Positions 1 to 8,897 of a DNA stretch of 64,000 nt are shown here, one piece after another. Numbering within the stretch: the stretch's first letter is position 1; every line of letters begins with the position of its first letter. The notes beneath the pieces were generated by a model. The model had not been told where the DNA came from. It ran no database searches and saw only the letters and a program-made list of their open reading frames with translations. The stretch covers positions 1-64,000 of the forward strand of contig ONYZ01000008.1 of the NCBI GenBank assembly GCA_900322175.1, in the 5' to 3' direction. A program made the position numbers and the translations under genes. Source of the DNA: an uncultured Prevotella sp. (GTDB lineage Bacteria > Bacteroidota > Bacteroidia > Bacteroidales > Bacteroidaceae).

Positions 1-156
1 CAATCAAAGGTACTCATTTTTTTGTTAAACAAAAGAAGAATTAATGTTATATATACTTAATAATCAATAAGTTACATTTAAATCAGTAAACACTAATTAC
101 TTCTCATAACATTATATTGTGGGTAAGGCATAAGCCCCGACTTAATATCAATCGTT

Positions 157-1392
157 ATGGAAGAATTAAAGATTACAGAGCTGACGGAACGATGCATCAA
201 GTACTTCCAGGAACACTGCTACACGGAGAACAGAATCTCCAAGTACAGGAGTCTATGGCGTACAGGTATCATCCGTTACATGTCCGAAAAGGGCATTGAG
301 AGTTATTCACCATCGGTAGGAGCCGATTTCGTATCAACCTGCCACTTCAACGGCACAATACGTCATCAGGAGCGTGAAAAGATCAGGAGCGTCCAGGTGC
401 TTGATGACATGATCTGCCTGGGACATATCCGCAAACGTTGCTTTACTCCTGTAGTCCACACACTTGATGGGGAGATTGGCGCAGAGATGGAAAAGCTGAT
501 TACCCATATAGCTAACCTGCGTCGCAGTATGACCACCATAAAGGACTATCGCCTGTACCTCAGCGAGCTTCTTGTGCATCTGAATACGCGCAGGGTATTC
601 CGTGTCTCTGACATATCTGAGAATGATATCCTTACTTTCGTGTCCTCTCATCCTACGAACAAGGTCAATATTGTGTCCGCGCTTCGTGTACTTTTCCGTT
701 TCTGGAAGGAAGAACATATCACGGACGGACGTTTCGACGATCTCTTTGACACCTACAAGATACGCAAACGGGAAAAGCTACCCTCATACTTTTCTGCAGA
801 GGAGGTGATGCGAATCGAACAGACGGGCTCCCGCAGCAACAGGTCCGGTAAACGCAACTATGCGATGCAGCTTCTGGCATCACGCCTCGGGCTGAGGGCA
901 TCAGACATTGCAGGACTCCAGTTCTCAGACATCGACTGGGACAAAAATGTGATTACGCTCACGATGAAGAAGACCAAGAAGGTCATCGAGCTGCCACTGC
1001 TTGCAGATGTCGGCAATGCCATTATTGACTATCTGCGCCATGGCCGTCATGAATTCCCTCTGCAAAGCGTGTTCCTCTCGACCAAGGCACCCTATGTTGC
1101 GGCTACGAAACATATGGTGTGCTCTGCCATCAATGACATTATCTTACGATCAGGTGTCGACACTTCTGGCAAGCATCACGGGCCTCATTCCCTGCGTCAC
1201 TCCCTTGCCAGTGCCATGCTCAATGGGGGTACTATGATGCCGGTCATATCAGAGTCGCTGGGCCACAGAAGTACAGAGACTACGCTGACATACCTGAAGA
1301 TAGATATCTTGTCATTACTGAAGTGCGCACTCCCAGTACCTGCCGTATCCGACGGATTCTATAAGCAGAGAGGAGGTGCGTTCTATGGCTGA
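157..1392 (+). CDS. Tyrosine recombinase, first gene of RIT-like trio
   Basis: This is a site-specific recombinase of the phage-integrase family, 411 aa. The N-terminal half (to about residue 210) is the core-binding region. The C-terminal half carries the catalytic set: Arg near 246 (LGLRASDI), the HSLRH box near 343-347, LGHRS near 365, and a Tyr near 378 (TLTYLK). All expected residues are visible, so it looks intact. Its stop overlaps the start of the next recombinase by 8 nt (ATGGCTGA), which suggests translational coupling. In RIT elements the three proteins are thought to act together in movement. That role is inferred here from layout and family only. Confidence 0.85.
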   Translation: MEELKITELTERCIKYFQEHCYTENRISKYRSLWRTGIIRYMSEKGIESYSPSVGADFVSTCHFNGTIRHQEREKIRSVQVLDDMICLGHIRKRCFTPVVHTLDGEIGAEMEKLITHIANLRRSMTTIKDYRLYLSELLVHLNTRRVFRVSDISENDILTFVSSHPTNKVNIVSALRVLFRFWKEEHITDGRFDDLFDTYKIRKREKLPSYFSAEEVMRIEQTGSRSNRSGKRNYAMQLLASRLGLRASDIAGLQFSDIDWDKNVITLTMKKTKKVIELPLLADVGNAIIDYLRHGRHEFPLQSVFLSTKAPYVAATKHMVCSAINDIILRSGVDTSGKHHGPHSLRHSLASAMLNGGTMMPVISESLGHRSTETTLTYLKIDILSLLKCALPVPAVSDGFYKQRGGAFYG

Positions 1393-2391
1393 GCAGTTTA
1401 ACTACAGTAGCGTGCTTGCACCATACATCAGGCATCTGCTCGACATCAAATCTTCTGCAGGTATCAGTGCCCATAGGATGAAGTGGATACTGAAGGAGTT
1501 TGACGACTTTGCCAGCAGTGAGCATCTGTCCGATCCCCGTATCACAGAAGAGTTTATCCGTAGATGGAGAGCCACCAGGACGGCTGACAGCGACAGGACG
1601 CTGTATGCCAAGTACTCTGTATGGTCCCAGCTTACGACAATGATGTCCCGGTGCGGGTGCGAATGCTTCATTCCCCGTTTGCCGAAGCAGCCGAAGCCCG
1701 ACTTTACTCCGTATATATTCTCTCCTGAGCAGATGACGGCCATCTTTTCCGCGGCTGATGAGTGTAGGTTGTATGACATCCGCATGGGAACAGCGCTGAT
1801 TGCAACTCCTTCCATATTGCGCCTGCTCTACAGCACTGGCATGAGAGTCTCTGAACTCCTGTCCATCAGGAATGCTGACCTGCATCTGGACGAGCACTAC
1901 ATCCTCTTGCGCAAGACCAAGAACGGGAGTGAGCGCATCGTACCAATTGGAGAAGCTATGGAGTCCGTACTTAGGCAGTATATAGGCTATCGTGACCGTA
2001 TGCCCATAAAAGGACTGTCCGACAGCAACAGCCACCTTTTCGTAAAATCGGATGGAACAGACATCAGCCAAGGAGTGGTGTACACCAATTTCAAGAAGAG
2101 ATACTCGACATCTGCGGGATTCCTCATTTTGGCAATCACCATGGCCCGCGAGTACATGACCTCAGGCACACCTTTGCCGTGCACTCCCTAGTGCAGATGG
2201 GCCGCTCTGGTATGGATCTCTATACCGGTCTGCCGATACTCTCGACCGCATTGGGGCACCACTCGCTGACGGCGACCGAGCAATATGTACGCCTGACGTG
2301 CAGCATGTACCCTGAACTGGAGGAGCAATGCTCTGAGATAAACGCCTTTGTGTATCCGTCATCGTGCAAAGCCTATGACTACGACGACTGA
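1385..2391 (+). pseudogene. Tyrosine recombinase, second gene of trio, frameshifted
   Basis: The reading frame starts best at ATG 1385, which has AGGAGG at 1371-1376; a GTG at 1376 is in frame but lies within that site. The N-terminal part and the first catalytic Arg (STGMRVSELL) are intact. Near 2116-2118 (GGG) the frame is lost and would end at 2191. The adjacent frame continues the protein exactly where expected, with HDLRHTFAVHSLVQM and then LGHHS and QYVRL with the likely Tyr nucleophile. One extra G in that run would restore the frame. It is therefore a single-base frameshift or a sequencing error; programmed frameshifting is possible but no slippery site is obvious. The 3' end overlaps the next gene by 17 nt. 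Confidence 0.8.
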
Positions 2392-3406
2392 TTTTGCAAA
2401 GCACCTGAGCCGCTTCCTGTCCGAATACCTGCCGCATGAGAGGAATGTCAGTCCTAACACCATCGCGTCTTACAGGGATGCCTTTGTCCAATTCATCGAC
2501 TACATGAAAAGCGAGAAGGGAATTGCCCTCGACCGTCTCGGACTTAAGCACCTTACGAGGAGTAGTGTACTCGGATTCCTGGCATGGATCCTCGAAACAA
2601 GGAAATGCTCTCCAGCCACAAGGAACTATCGGCTTGCAGCCATCCACTCCTTTTGCTGGTATCTGCAGTATGCTGTGGTCGAGATGATGGAACAGTGGCA
2701 GAAGATACTCACCATCAAGGCGATGAGAACAGAAGGAGCCTCTCTCAACTACCTCTCTGCAGAAGGAGTAAAGCTTTTGCTCGAGCAACCAGACACCTCG
2801 ACATGGAACGGCAGGAGACATCTTGCAATCCTCTCGCTGATGTATGACACAGGTGCCAGAGTGCAGGAGATAGCAGACCTTACAGTGGACAGCGTGCGCA
2901 TAAACCATGAGCCCTACACAATCATACTGTTTGGAAAAGGCAGGAAGGCACGTATCGTACCTTTGGTGAAGGAGCAGGTGAGAATACTGCGCGAATACAT
3001 GGAGGAAAACCATCTTGACGAGACCAGCAAGGGTGCCATGCCGCTCTTCTTCAGCAACAGGCATGAGAAACTCACTCGAGAGGGTATTGCCTACATGCTG
3101 GCAACCTATACCAATATGGCGAGAAAGGTCTCTCCCGACTTGATTCCCGAACGTATCAGCTGCCACTCGCTGCGCCACAGCAGGGCCATGCATCTTTTGC
3201 AGGCAGGAGTGAACCTCGTGTATATACGTGATCTTCTTGGGCATGTTTCGGTACAGACAACTGACATCTATGCTCGTGCGGATTCCAAAGCCAAACGTGA
3301 AGCTCTTGAGAAAGCATATGCAGATCTGGTCCCTAATCGTGACTCAGACAGGGCTTGGGAAAAGAGCAGAGACCTGCGTGACTGGCTCAGAGACCTTGGT
3401 AGATGA
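2375..3406 (+). CDS. Tyrosine recombinase, third gene of RIT-like trio
   Basis: This phage-integrase-family recombinase is about 343 aa from ATG 2375. An upstream TTG at 2348 is in frame but lies deep inside the preceding gene. An N-terminal SAM-like core-binding domain (residues about 10-100) is followed by the catalytic domain with DTGARVQEI (Arg), HSLRHSRAMHL, and LGHVSVQTTDIYARAD with the Tyr nucleophile. All catalytic positions are present. It overlaps the second recombinase by 17 nt and ends the trio. A 34-bp perfect palindrome lies about 100 bp downstream. Confidence 0.85.
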   Translation: MTTTTDFAKHLSRFLSEYLPHERNVSPNTIASYRDAFVQFIDYMKSEKGIALDRLGLKHLTRSSVLGFLAWILETRKCSPATRNYRLAAIHSFCWYLQYAVVEMMEQWQKILTIKAMRTEGASLNYLSAEGVKLLLEQPDTSTWNGRRHLAILSLMYDTGARVQEIADLTVDSVRINHEPYTIILFGKGRKARIVPLVKEQVRILREYMEENHLDETSKGAMPLFFSNRHEKLTREGIAYMLATYTNMARKVSPDLIPERISCHSLRHSRAMHLLQAGVNLVYIRDLLGHVSVQTTDIYARADSKAKREALEKAYADLVPNRDSDRAWEKSRDLRDWLRDLGR

Positions 3407-3504
3407 CTATTATTATGTGAAGTGGAAGTGAGAAGTAATCTCACAACTCCTTGATTGTCAGACTTGCTTCTCGCTTTACTTTGCATAACGATATGCTTTA
3501 CATA

Positions 3505-3538
3505 AAAGAGCTTATGAGAAGCTTCTCATAAGCTCTTT
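3505..3538. repeat. 34-bp perfect palindrome at RIT/IS4 junction
   Basis: A perfect inverted repeat centred on AAGCTT (3519-3524) reads the same on both strands over 34 bp. It lies after the recombinase trio and abuts the IS4-type transposase remnant, whose recognisable frame begins within its right arm. It could be a terminal structure of the RIT-like element or a terminator; there is no long T run on either side. A related 10-mer (CTTCTCATAA) also occurs at 100-109, upstream of the trio. Confidence 0.7.
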
Positions 3539-3838
3539 AAGCGTTTAAAACAGAACTTCCCGCTGAAATATTTCCTTGGTGACAACCGCAATGCCATAGA
3601 GATACAGATATGGGTGACCATGATAGCTTACCTTCTGTTGCGGGTTATGCAGACAAAAGCCAGAAGCAAATTGGCCTTCTCGAATATCGTGATGCTTACA
3701 AGGGTGACCTTGGGCGCGTACATCGACCTCATTACGCTGCTCAACTGTCCGAAACTCGACTGGAACCTGCTGGAACAACAGCGAGCGAGATGGTTAGCAA
3801 GTCAGAATATCCAACAATTGGAGTTTTTTCCCACATAG
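3525..3838 (+). pseudogene. IS4-family transposase, C-terminal remnant
   Basis: The frame reads ..KLFKRLKQNFPLKYFLGDN, then QIWVTMIAYLLLRVMQ, RSKLAFSNIVMLTR and LGAYIDLI, ending at 3838. This is the C-terminal end of DDE transposases of the IS4 group common in Bacteroidales; the catalytic Glu region and everything before it are missing. Upstream the frame meets a TGA at 3515-3517 inside the palindrome. It is a truncated relic, probably cut by the arrival of the RIT-like element. No matching terminal repeats of this IS were found nearby. Confidence 0.7.
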
Positions 3839-3922
3839 GAGGGGTTACTTTTTGAGATGAGAAATAAATCTGCCTATTTAGAGGCGGTTTCAAACGAATA
3901 ATAATCAATTCCGATTTTTCTC

Positions 3923-3962
3923 GGTTCTTCTGCAATTTAGTTGAAGAATACATGTTCCATTA
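3923..3962 (+). repeat. Left terminal inverted repeat of the ISL3 element
   Basis: It begins GGTTCTTCTGCAATTTAG and ends at CATTA; 39 of 40 positions match the complement of 5826-5865. Outside it the two flanks stop matching as an inverted repeat. Confidence 0.9.
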
Positions 3963-4144
3963 CATCCGCAAGCCCCCATTTTTATTGCACTTTCACAATG
4001 ATATTCATATAGCAAATTGTAAAAATATGGATTTTGTCAAATTAAACTTAATTAACTGGTAATCAATAAGATATAACTATAAATATTAGGATATTTGACA
4101 AATTTTTCGTACCTTTATATCGCCAAACATAAAGCGCGAAAGCA

Positions 4145-5851
4145 ATGTCAAAGTATCCTAATGGCGACAAAGTTACAACAAAAAAGTCAGAATCAAGCAT
4201 AGATCTGGCAACAATATCTCCTTGCAGCGAAGGAATTTCACAGATATACCAATCTTCAGAGATAAACATTCTGTTCGCAGACCATGATGATGGGATCTTT
4301 CATCTGTATGGCTCATCATCTCTTGAATACGGCAGGTGCCCCTATTGCGGACGGATTAGCCGTCGGGTACACAGCCGATATGTGAGGACAATCCAAGACT
4401 TGTCAATCCTTGGCAGGCGTGTCATATTGTATTTGGAGGTACGCAAGTTCTTCTGCGACAACGAGGACTGCCGTAGGAAGACCATTGCGGAGCAGCCTGG
4501 CGATGAGGTGTTCCGCTATCGTAGGCGAACATGCAGATGTGAGAGGACTGTCGCACGTCACGGCATATCCGTATCCTCAGGTTCTGCAAGCAGGCTGCTT
4601 GAGCACATGGGCATACACATAAGCCCCTCAACTGTCCTGCGTGACGTCCACAGGATGCGCCCTTCTTCATATGAGGAAGTAAAGGAGGTTGGTGTTGATG
4701 ACTGGGCATGGCGCAAGGGCGTAACCTACGGAAGCATCATCATAGACCTTGAGAATGGCTGGCCAATAGACCTGCTTGGCGACAGGGAGACAGACAGCTT
4801 CCGCAGCTGGATGGAGGAGCACGAACAGGTGTGCCTTGTCAGCCGGGACCGGTCTACGGACTATAGTTCTGCCATTGCTGCTTTGAATAAGCTCATTGAT
4901 GAAGTGGCTGACAAGTTTCATCTGGTAAAGAATGCCTATGACCGCTTCTCCAAACTTATAGCCGAGAACTACGATGACTACAGGCAGGTGGTACGGAAAG
5001 AAGAGTTGTCAGAAGAAGTGCATGAATCATGCAGCCAGGAATCGGCCAAGCCACCAGAAAAACAGAAGACAGATTCTCGCGACATCATGTTCAGGGAGGT
5101 AAAGGAACTACAGGCGAAGGGACTAAAGCCTACCACAATATCCAAGAAGTTGGGAATAGCCAGAGAGACCGCCAGGAAATATTGCGAGATGGATCAGTTA
5201 CCTCCAAGGAACAGCAAGCTGCGCAACGAGTACTATCTGTACGACAGATACGTGGAACGGGAAAGCGCAAAGGGAAGGGCGCTGAGTTCCATATTTGAAG
5301 AGATAAAAGCCAAGGGCTTCAGCGGTAGCCTTTCTCCTTTCTATGACCACTACAAGTATCTTTCTGACGGCCATCGTGGCTTCAGACCCAAAGGATGGAA
5401 GCCTGACAAGAAGGACAAGCCCGCAGACGAAAGATCTGCACTGGTGCCCGTCAAGAGGTTGATGGCACTGATTGATAAGTCAATAAGGAATAAGGGCATG
5501 ACCACAGATGAACTGTCCACTATGGATACGCTGAACACTTTGGGATGGTTTAGGGAGATGTATGAAGCCATACGGGAATTCTATCAGGTAATCACAGGTA
5601 CAGAAACCGTCGAACTGATCAGATGGATGAAACGGTACTGGAAAACCGAGTTGTCAACACTGAAGACTTTTATCACCGGCATCATGAAAGATTTCAAGGC
5701 GGTCAGGAATACCATCAGGCTAAACGTCACCAACGGTATAACCGAGGGGTACGTCAACAAACTGAAGGCTGTCAAGAGAGTAATGTATGGAAGAGCTGGT
5801 ATCGAACTGCTAAAGAGGAAACTCATAATGGAACATGTACTCTTCAACTAA
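4145..5851 (+). CDS. ISL3-family transposase
   Basis: This 568-aa transposase has an N-terminal zinc-ribbon (CPYCG with a downstream CDNEDC), a helix-turn-helix region, and a DDE_Tnp_ISL3 catalytic domain. Recognisable blocks are VGVDDWAWRKG (first Asp), VSRDRSTDYSSAI (second Asp), and the C-terminal ITEGYVNKLKAVKRVMYGRA with the Glu. A charged segment at about 290-430, including a small HTH (TISKKLGIARETARKY), lies between the second Asp and the Glu. A TACCTTTA box at 4110-4117 resembles a Bacteroidetes -7 element. The stop codon lies inside the right terminal repeat. It carries out transposition of its own element. Confidence 0.93.
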   Translation: MSKYPNGDKVTTKKSESSIDLATISPCSEGISQIYQSSEINILFADHDDGIFHLYGSSSLEYGRCPYCGRISRRVHSRYVRTIQDLSILGRRVILYLEVRKFFCDNEDCRRKTIAEQPGDEVFRYRRRTCRCERTVARHGISVSSGSASRLLEHMGIHISPSTVLRDVHRMRPSSYEEVKEVGVDDWAWRKGVTYGSIIIDLENGWPIDLLGDRETDSFRSWMEEHEQVCLVSRDRSTDYSSAIAALNKLIDEVADKFHLVKNAYDRFSKLIAENYDDYRQVVRKEELSEEVHESCSQESAKPPEKQKTDSRDIMFREVKELQAKGLKPTTISKKLGIARETARKYCEMDQLPPRNSKLRNEYYLYDRYVERESAKGRALSSIFEEIKAKGFSGSLSPFYDHYKYLSDGHRGFRPKGWKPDKKDKPADERSALVPVKRLMALIDKSIRNKGMTTDELSTMDTLNTLGWFREMYEAIREFYQVITGTETVELIRWMKRYWKTELSTLKTFITGIMKDFKAVRNTIRLNVTNGITEGYVNKLKAVKRVMYGRAGIELLKRKLIMEHVLFN

Positions 5852-5865
5852 ATTGCAGAAGAACC
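5826..5865 (-). repeat. Right terminal inverted repeat of the ISL3 element
   Basis: It is complementary to 3923-3962 with one mismatch and spans the last eight sense codons and the stop codon of the transposase gene. Confidence 0.9.
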
Positions 5866-5910
5866 TTTTTATCGGACAGCAATAATATTATATATATTTA
5901 ATAAATATAA

Positions 5911-6158
5911 TCACTAGTGTCCACTAAAAGAAATTAACACTTTCCGAACTATCAGATTGATAGTATATGTGTGCGATAAAGAGTACTTTTGGCATCGGAA
6001 ACAGTTCCTATTCTTTACCGTATGGTTTAGATGCTTACATTTTGTCAGGTTCGATTTTGAACCTCAAAATAAATGTATACGTAACTCAAAATGCTCAGAA
6101 TCCCTCTATTTATTGGCGTTTCGGAGAATTGTTAAAGGATTTTCGTGGACACTAGTGA
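5911..6158. mobile_element. MITE-like non-autonomous element
   Basis: The ends TCACTAGTGTCCAC (5911-5924) and GTGGACACTAGTGA (6145-6158) are a perfect 14-bp inverted repeat. The match continues imperfectly inward to about 38 bp, with shared TTAACA and CTCCGAA-like blocks. The 7 bp AATATAA lies immediately outside both ends (5904-5910 and 6159-6165), consistent with target duplication, although the tract is AT-only and could match by chance. The inside (about 170 bp) holds a 62-codon frame (5967-6155) without recognisable similarity. It looks like a deletion derivative of an insertion sequence that needs a transposase in trans. The rest of 5866-6400 shows no gene. Confidence 0.6.
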
Positions 6159-6401
6159 AATATAATATTAAATTTCAAAACAGATTGTAAGAGAGGGTGT
6201 TCATTTTTAAAACTGAATCTGAATCCTGAATCCACATAAAGCTCCATTACAGTAAAGACTTTATACAAAAATACCCTGCTATTAAAATAGAAAGAAATGC
6301 GCGTGCTCGTGGAAAAAGTATTTTCTACGTGTGACAGAAATTTCTCTCAAGCGTGGGCGTAAAATAGTGGTAGTAAAATGCGGCTTTTTTTGGACAGTAA
6401 A

Positions 6402-6433
6402 TTTGTATGACTCGAAAAAATGTCATACCTTTG
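6402..6433 (+). promoter_or_regulatory. Bacteroidetes-type promoter before the smalltalk-like ORF
   Basis: TTTG at 6402-6405 and TACCTTTG at 6426-6433 are separated by 20 bp, a full match to the Bacteroidetes sigma consensus. Transcription would start near 6440, about 40 nt before ATG 6481. Confidence 0.75.
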
Positions 6434-6480
6434 CATCGTCAAAATGAAACAAGTAACAACACAAAAATTAAACTACGACT

Positions 6481-6711
6481 ATGACTAAAAAGAATACGGC
6501 AATATTCATGATTCAGCTCATCGTATCAATAGCCTCGACGATACTCACAGCTCTAGGCGCTTCATCGTGTATAAGAGCTTTGAAAAAGAGATATAAGGTA
6601 TATACAGGATTGCAGGTCTTATTTCTTTTAAAAAAACTCAAGTATTATTTGGTGTTTTGCGCAGATTTTAGTAATTTTGCACACAAAATTGAAAACATAG
6701 AGGAAATAAAT
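6481..6711 (+). CDS. Smalltalk-like small protein frame, open into proS
   Basis: ATG 6481 begins a frame whose first 31 residues ([20 protein letters not shown], then [11 protein letters not shown]) have the layout of the Bacteroidales smalltalk family: a short basic start, one hydrophobic helix, and an LGxxSC end. Family members usually stop right after this Cys. Here there is no stop: the frame runs 46 more codons, crosses the proS promoter, and is in phase with proS ATG 6712. Transcription from the upstream promoter could thus yield a 570-aa membrane-tethered ProS. More likely it is a stop-loss relic whose product is irrelevant. Family assignment is by pattern only. Confidence 0.45.
6648..6679 (+). 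promoter_or_regulatory. proS promoter
   Basis: TTTG at 6648-6651 and TAATTTTG at 6672-6679 are spaced by 20 bp, 33 bp before ATG 6712. This placement argues that proS starts at 6712 and not at the upstream in-frame ATG. Confidence 0.7.
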
Positions 6712-8193
6712 ATGGCAAAAGAATTAAAAGAACTAACAAAGAGGGCTGACAACTACAGCCAATGGTTTAATGACCTGGTAGTCAAGGCTGATCTGGCTGA
6801 GCAGAGCGCCGTACGCGGATGTATGGTAATTAAGCCCTATGGCTATGCCATCTGGGAGAAGATGCAGCAGCAGCTTGACAAGATGTTTAAGGAAACAGGA
6901 GCACAGAACGCATATTTCCCACTGCTCATCCCAAAATCGTTCCTATCTAAGGAGGCTGAACACGTAGAAGGATTTGCCAAGGAGTGTGCCGTAGTAACCC
7001 ACTACCGCCTACGCGCCAAGGAGGATAAAAGTGGTGTAGAGGTTGACCCAGCTGCAAAACTAGAAGAGGAACTTATCGTTCGCCCTACATCCGAGACTAT
7101 CATCTGGAATACATATAAGAATTGGATTCAGTCGTGGCGCGACCTGCCACTGATGTGTAACCAGTGGTGTAACGTAATGCGCTGGGAAATGCGTACACGC
7201 CCATTCCTTCGTACATCAGAGTTCTTGTGGCAAGAGGGACACACCGCCCATGCCACACGCGAGGAGGCCGAAGAGGAAGCACAGAAGATGCTGAAGGTAT
7301 ATGCCAAGTTTGCCGAAGAGTGGATGGCTGTGCCAGTGGTACAGGGCGTGAAGAGTGAGACCGAGCGATTTGCAGGTGCTCTCGACACTTACACCATAGA
7401 GGCCATGATGCAGGACGGCAAGGCGCTACAGAGCGGTACCAGCCATTTCCTTGGTCAGAACTTTGCCAAGGCATTCGAAGTTACATATCTTAATAAGGAG
7501 AACAAGCCTGAGTATGTATGGGCCACATCGTGGGGTGTTTCTACCCGACTGATCGGTGCGCTCATCATGACCCACAGCGATGACAATGGACTGGTTCTAC
7601 CTCCACGTCTGGCTCCCATCCAGGTGGTAATCATTCCTATCGCCAACAAGCCCGAGCAGCTGGAACAGGTAAACAATGCGGTTACTCCTATCATCGAGGC
7701 TCTGCGCCAGAAGGGTATCAGCGTTAAGTTTGATGATGCCGACAACAAGCGCCCAGGATTTAAGTTTGCCGACTACGAGCTAAAGGGTGTGCCCGTACGA
7801 CTGGTACTGGGTGCCCGCGACTTGGAAAATGGTACTATCGAGGTGATGCGCCGCGATACTCTGGAGAAGGAGACTCGCCCCATCGAGGGTATCACAGAAT
7901 ACGTAGAGCAATTGCTTGAGGAAATCCAGCAGAATATCTTCAAGAAGGCTAAGGACTACCGTGATGCTCACATCTACGAATGCGAGAATTACGAGGAGTT
8001 TAAGGAGAAGGTTAAGGACGGTGGATTCTTCCTGTGCCACTGGGACGGTACAGCCGAGACCGAGGCTAAGATCAAAGAGGAGACACAAGCCACTATCCGC
8101 TGCGTGCCATTCGGCGTAAAGCAGACTCCAGGTGTAGATATGGTGACAGGCAAACCTGCCAAGTGCCGCGTGATTATCGCTCGCAGCTACTGA
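6712..8193 (+). CDS. proS: Prolyl-tRNA synthetase
   Basis: This cytosolic class II synthetase charges tRNA-Pro with proline. The 493-aa length and [18 protein letters not shown] start fit the archaeal/eukaryotic-like ProRS type without the editing domain, common in Bacteroidetes. Motif 2 is visible as [20 protein letters not shown]. The anticodon-binding domain follows ([16 protein letters not shown]), and the protein ends with the ProRS C-terminal zinc-binding-type domain ending in ARSY. Start 6712 was chosen because of AGAGGAA just upstream, the family N-terminus and a promoter between it and the upstream in-frame ATG. A strong hairpin terminator follows. The gene appears monocistronic unless read from the promoter at 6402. 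Confidence 0.97.
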   Translation: MAKELKELTKRADNYSQWFNDLVVKADLAEQSAVRGCMVIKPYGYAIWEKMQQQLDKMFKETGAQNAYFPLLIPKSFLSKEAEHVEGFAKECAVVTHYRLRAKEDKSGVEVDPAAKLEEELIVRPTSETIIWNTYKNWIQSWRDLPLMCNQWCNVMRWEMRTRPFLRTSEFLWQEGHTAHATREEAEEEAQKMLKVYAKFAEEWMAVPVVQGVKSETERFAGALDTYTIEAMMQDGKALQSGTSHFLGQNFAKAFEVTYLNKENKPEYVWATSWGVSTRLIGALIMTHSDDNGLVLPPRLAPIQVVIIPIANKPEQLEQVNNAVTPIIEALRQKGISVKFDDADNKRPGFKFADYELKGVPVRLVLGARDLENGTIEVMRRDTLEKETRPIEGITEYVEQLLEEIQQNIFKKAKDYRDAHIYECENYEEFKEKVKDGGFFLCHWDGTAETEAKIKEETQATIRCVPFGVKQTPGVDMVTGKPAKCRVIIARSY

Positions 8194-8216
8194 GCCAACC
8201 ATATACAAATATTAAA

Positions 8217-8246
8217 AGAGGAACCTTCTCAGGTTCCTCTTTTTTT
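8217..8246 (+). terminator. Intrinsic terminator after proS
   Basis: A perfect 10-bp stem, AGAGGAACCT (8217-8226) with AGGTTCCTCT (8231-8240), and a 4-nt loop are followed by a run of T. The stretch 8247-8429 downstream holds nothing recognisable. Confidence 0.9.
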
Positions 8247-8429
8247 AACCATAAACTAATGTTCTTAAAAAACAATTTAAACATTACTTTATGGAGACCG
8301 AAATATCACTTACCTCACGATAAACGATCTTCTAATTAACCTTAATAATCTAATACCATGAAAAACACGCTGCAAAGTTAAAATATTTCTGCAATAATTG
8401 GTCAACTAGAAGAAGGAAATCGCAGTTAT

Positions 8430-8897
8430 TTAACGTTTGTTCAGCAAATCATCGTCTCGCTTTACTATATTTTGCATTTTTAGATGACGAATTCTTTGCT
8501 CTTGTACCTCGCTAAGGCTTGGCTGCTGCAGAGGTTTCCACTGGGAGGTAAAGTAGTGTACCCTACTCTCGCCGTAGATGGAATCGACCAGAAAAGTCTC
8601 AATCATCACCACGGTGCTGTCCATCAGCAGAATGTCTACACGCAGACCATCGCTCATTCGGATACTCAGACTATCATCGGCCATCGACGTCATCTCGCTG
8701 GTACCGCCAAGCGAATTACGTACCTCTGCCTTCATGCCCGAATCGAGGAAGTCAATACAGTCCAATCGATTGTTGAGTGAAAGATAAGGCATAAGTGAGT
8801 CAGGCATCTGCCTGAACACGTCGCGAATCTTGACGCCATCAGCCGATGCCTGACTAAATGTTACGGCCATCAATACGACCATTATCAGTTTCTTCAT
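8430..8897 (-). CDS. DUF3256 family secreted protein
   Basis: This is a 155-aa protein with an N-terminal signal peptide (MKKLIMVVLMAVTFSQASA). The body matches the Bacteroidales DUF3256 family, with VFRQMPDSLMPYLSLNNRLD near residues 28-47 and DIDFLDSGMKAEV-like spacing after it. The function of the family is unknown; a periplasmic location is likely. Its ATG overlaps the stop of the ligase gene upstream (ATGA), so it is the last gene of the leftward chain that starts near ileS. Confidence 0.8.
   Translation of the reverse strand: MKKLIMVVLMAVTFSQASADGVKIRDVFRQMPDSLMPYLSLNNRLDCIDFLDSGMKAEVRNSLGGTSEMTSMADDSLSIRMSDGLRVDILLMDSTVVMIETFLVDSIYGESRVHYFTSQWKPLQQPSLSEVQEQRIRHLKMQNIVKRDDDLLNKR

Larger units (their letters stand above)
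96..3439 (+). mobile_element. RIT-like element: three tandem tyrosine recombinases
   Basis: Three tyrosine recombinase genes of about 411, 335 and 344 codons follow each other on the same strand with overlapping ends. This is the layout of RIT (recombinase in trio) elements. An 11-bp inverted match (ATTACTTCTCA at 96-106 and its complement at 3429-3439) flanks the genes and may be part of the ends. The true outer limits are not certain, because the left end could lie before the window. An IS4-type transposase remnant starts just downstream, so the element may have landed in an older insertion sequence. The middle gene carries a frameshift, so the element is probably no longer autonomous. Confidence 0.55.
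3923..5865 (+). mobile_element. ISL3-family insertion sequence, complete
   Basis: A 1943-bp element is bounded by 40-bp terminal inverted repeats (3923-3962 and 5826-5865) with one mismatch, and encodes one ISL3-type transposase. The flanking octamers are TTTTTCTC (3915-3922) on the left and TTTTTATC (5866-5873) on the right, matching at 7 of 8 positions. ISL3 elements typically duplicate 8 bp, so this fits a slightly decayed target duplication. The right repeat overlaps the last codons of the transposase. With an intact gene and intact ends the element looks potentially active. Confidence 0.9.

Noticed and set aside
2162..3244. A 360-codon open frame on the minus strand
   Set aside because: It lies wholly antisense to the third recombinase and the end of the second, has no recognisable motif, and the plus-strand genes have all catalytic residues.
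3610..3855. An 81-codon frame overlapping the IS4 remnant
   Set aside because: Another frame of the same stretch matches the IS4-type transposase C-terminus (IAYLLLRVMQ), so this one is a shadow.
5967..6155. A 62-codon protein gene inside the MITE-like element
   Set aside because: No similarity is recognisable, it ends within the terminal repeat, and the element is better explained as non-coding.
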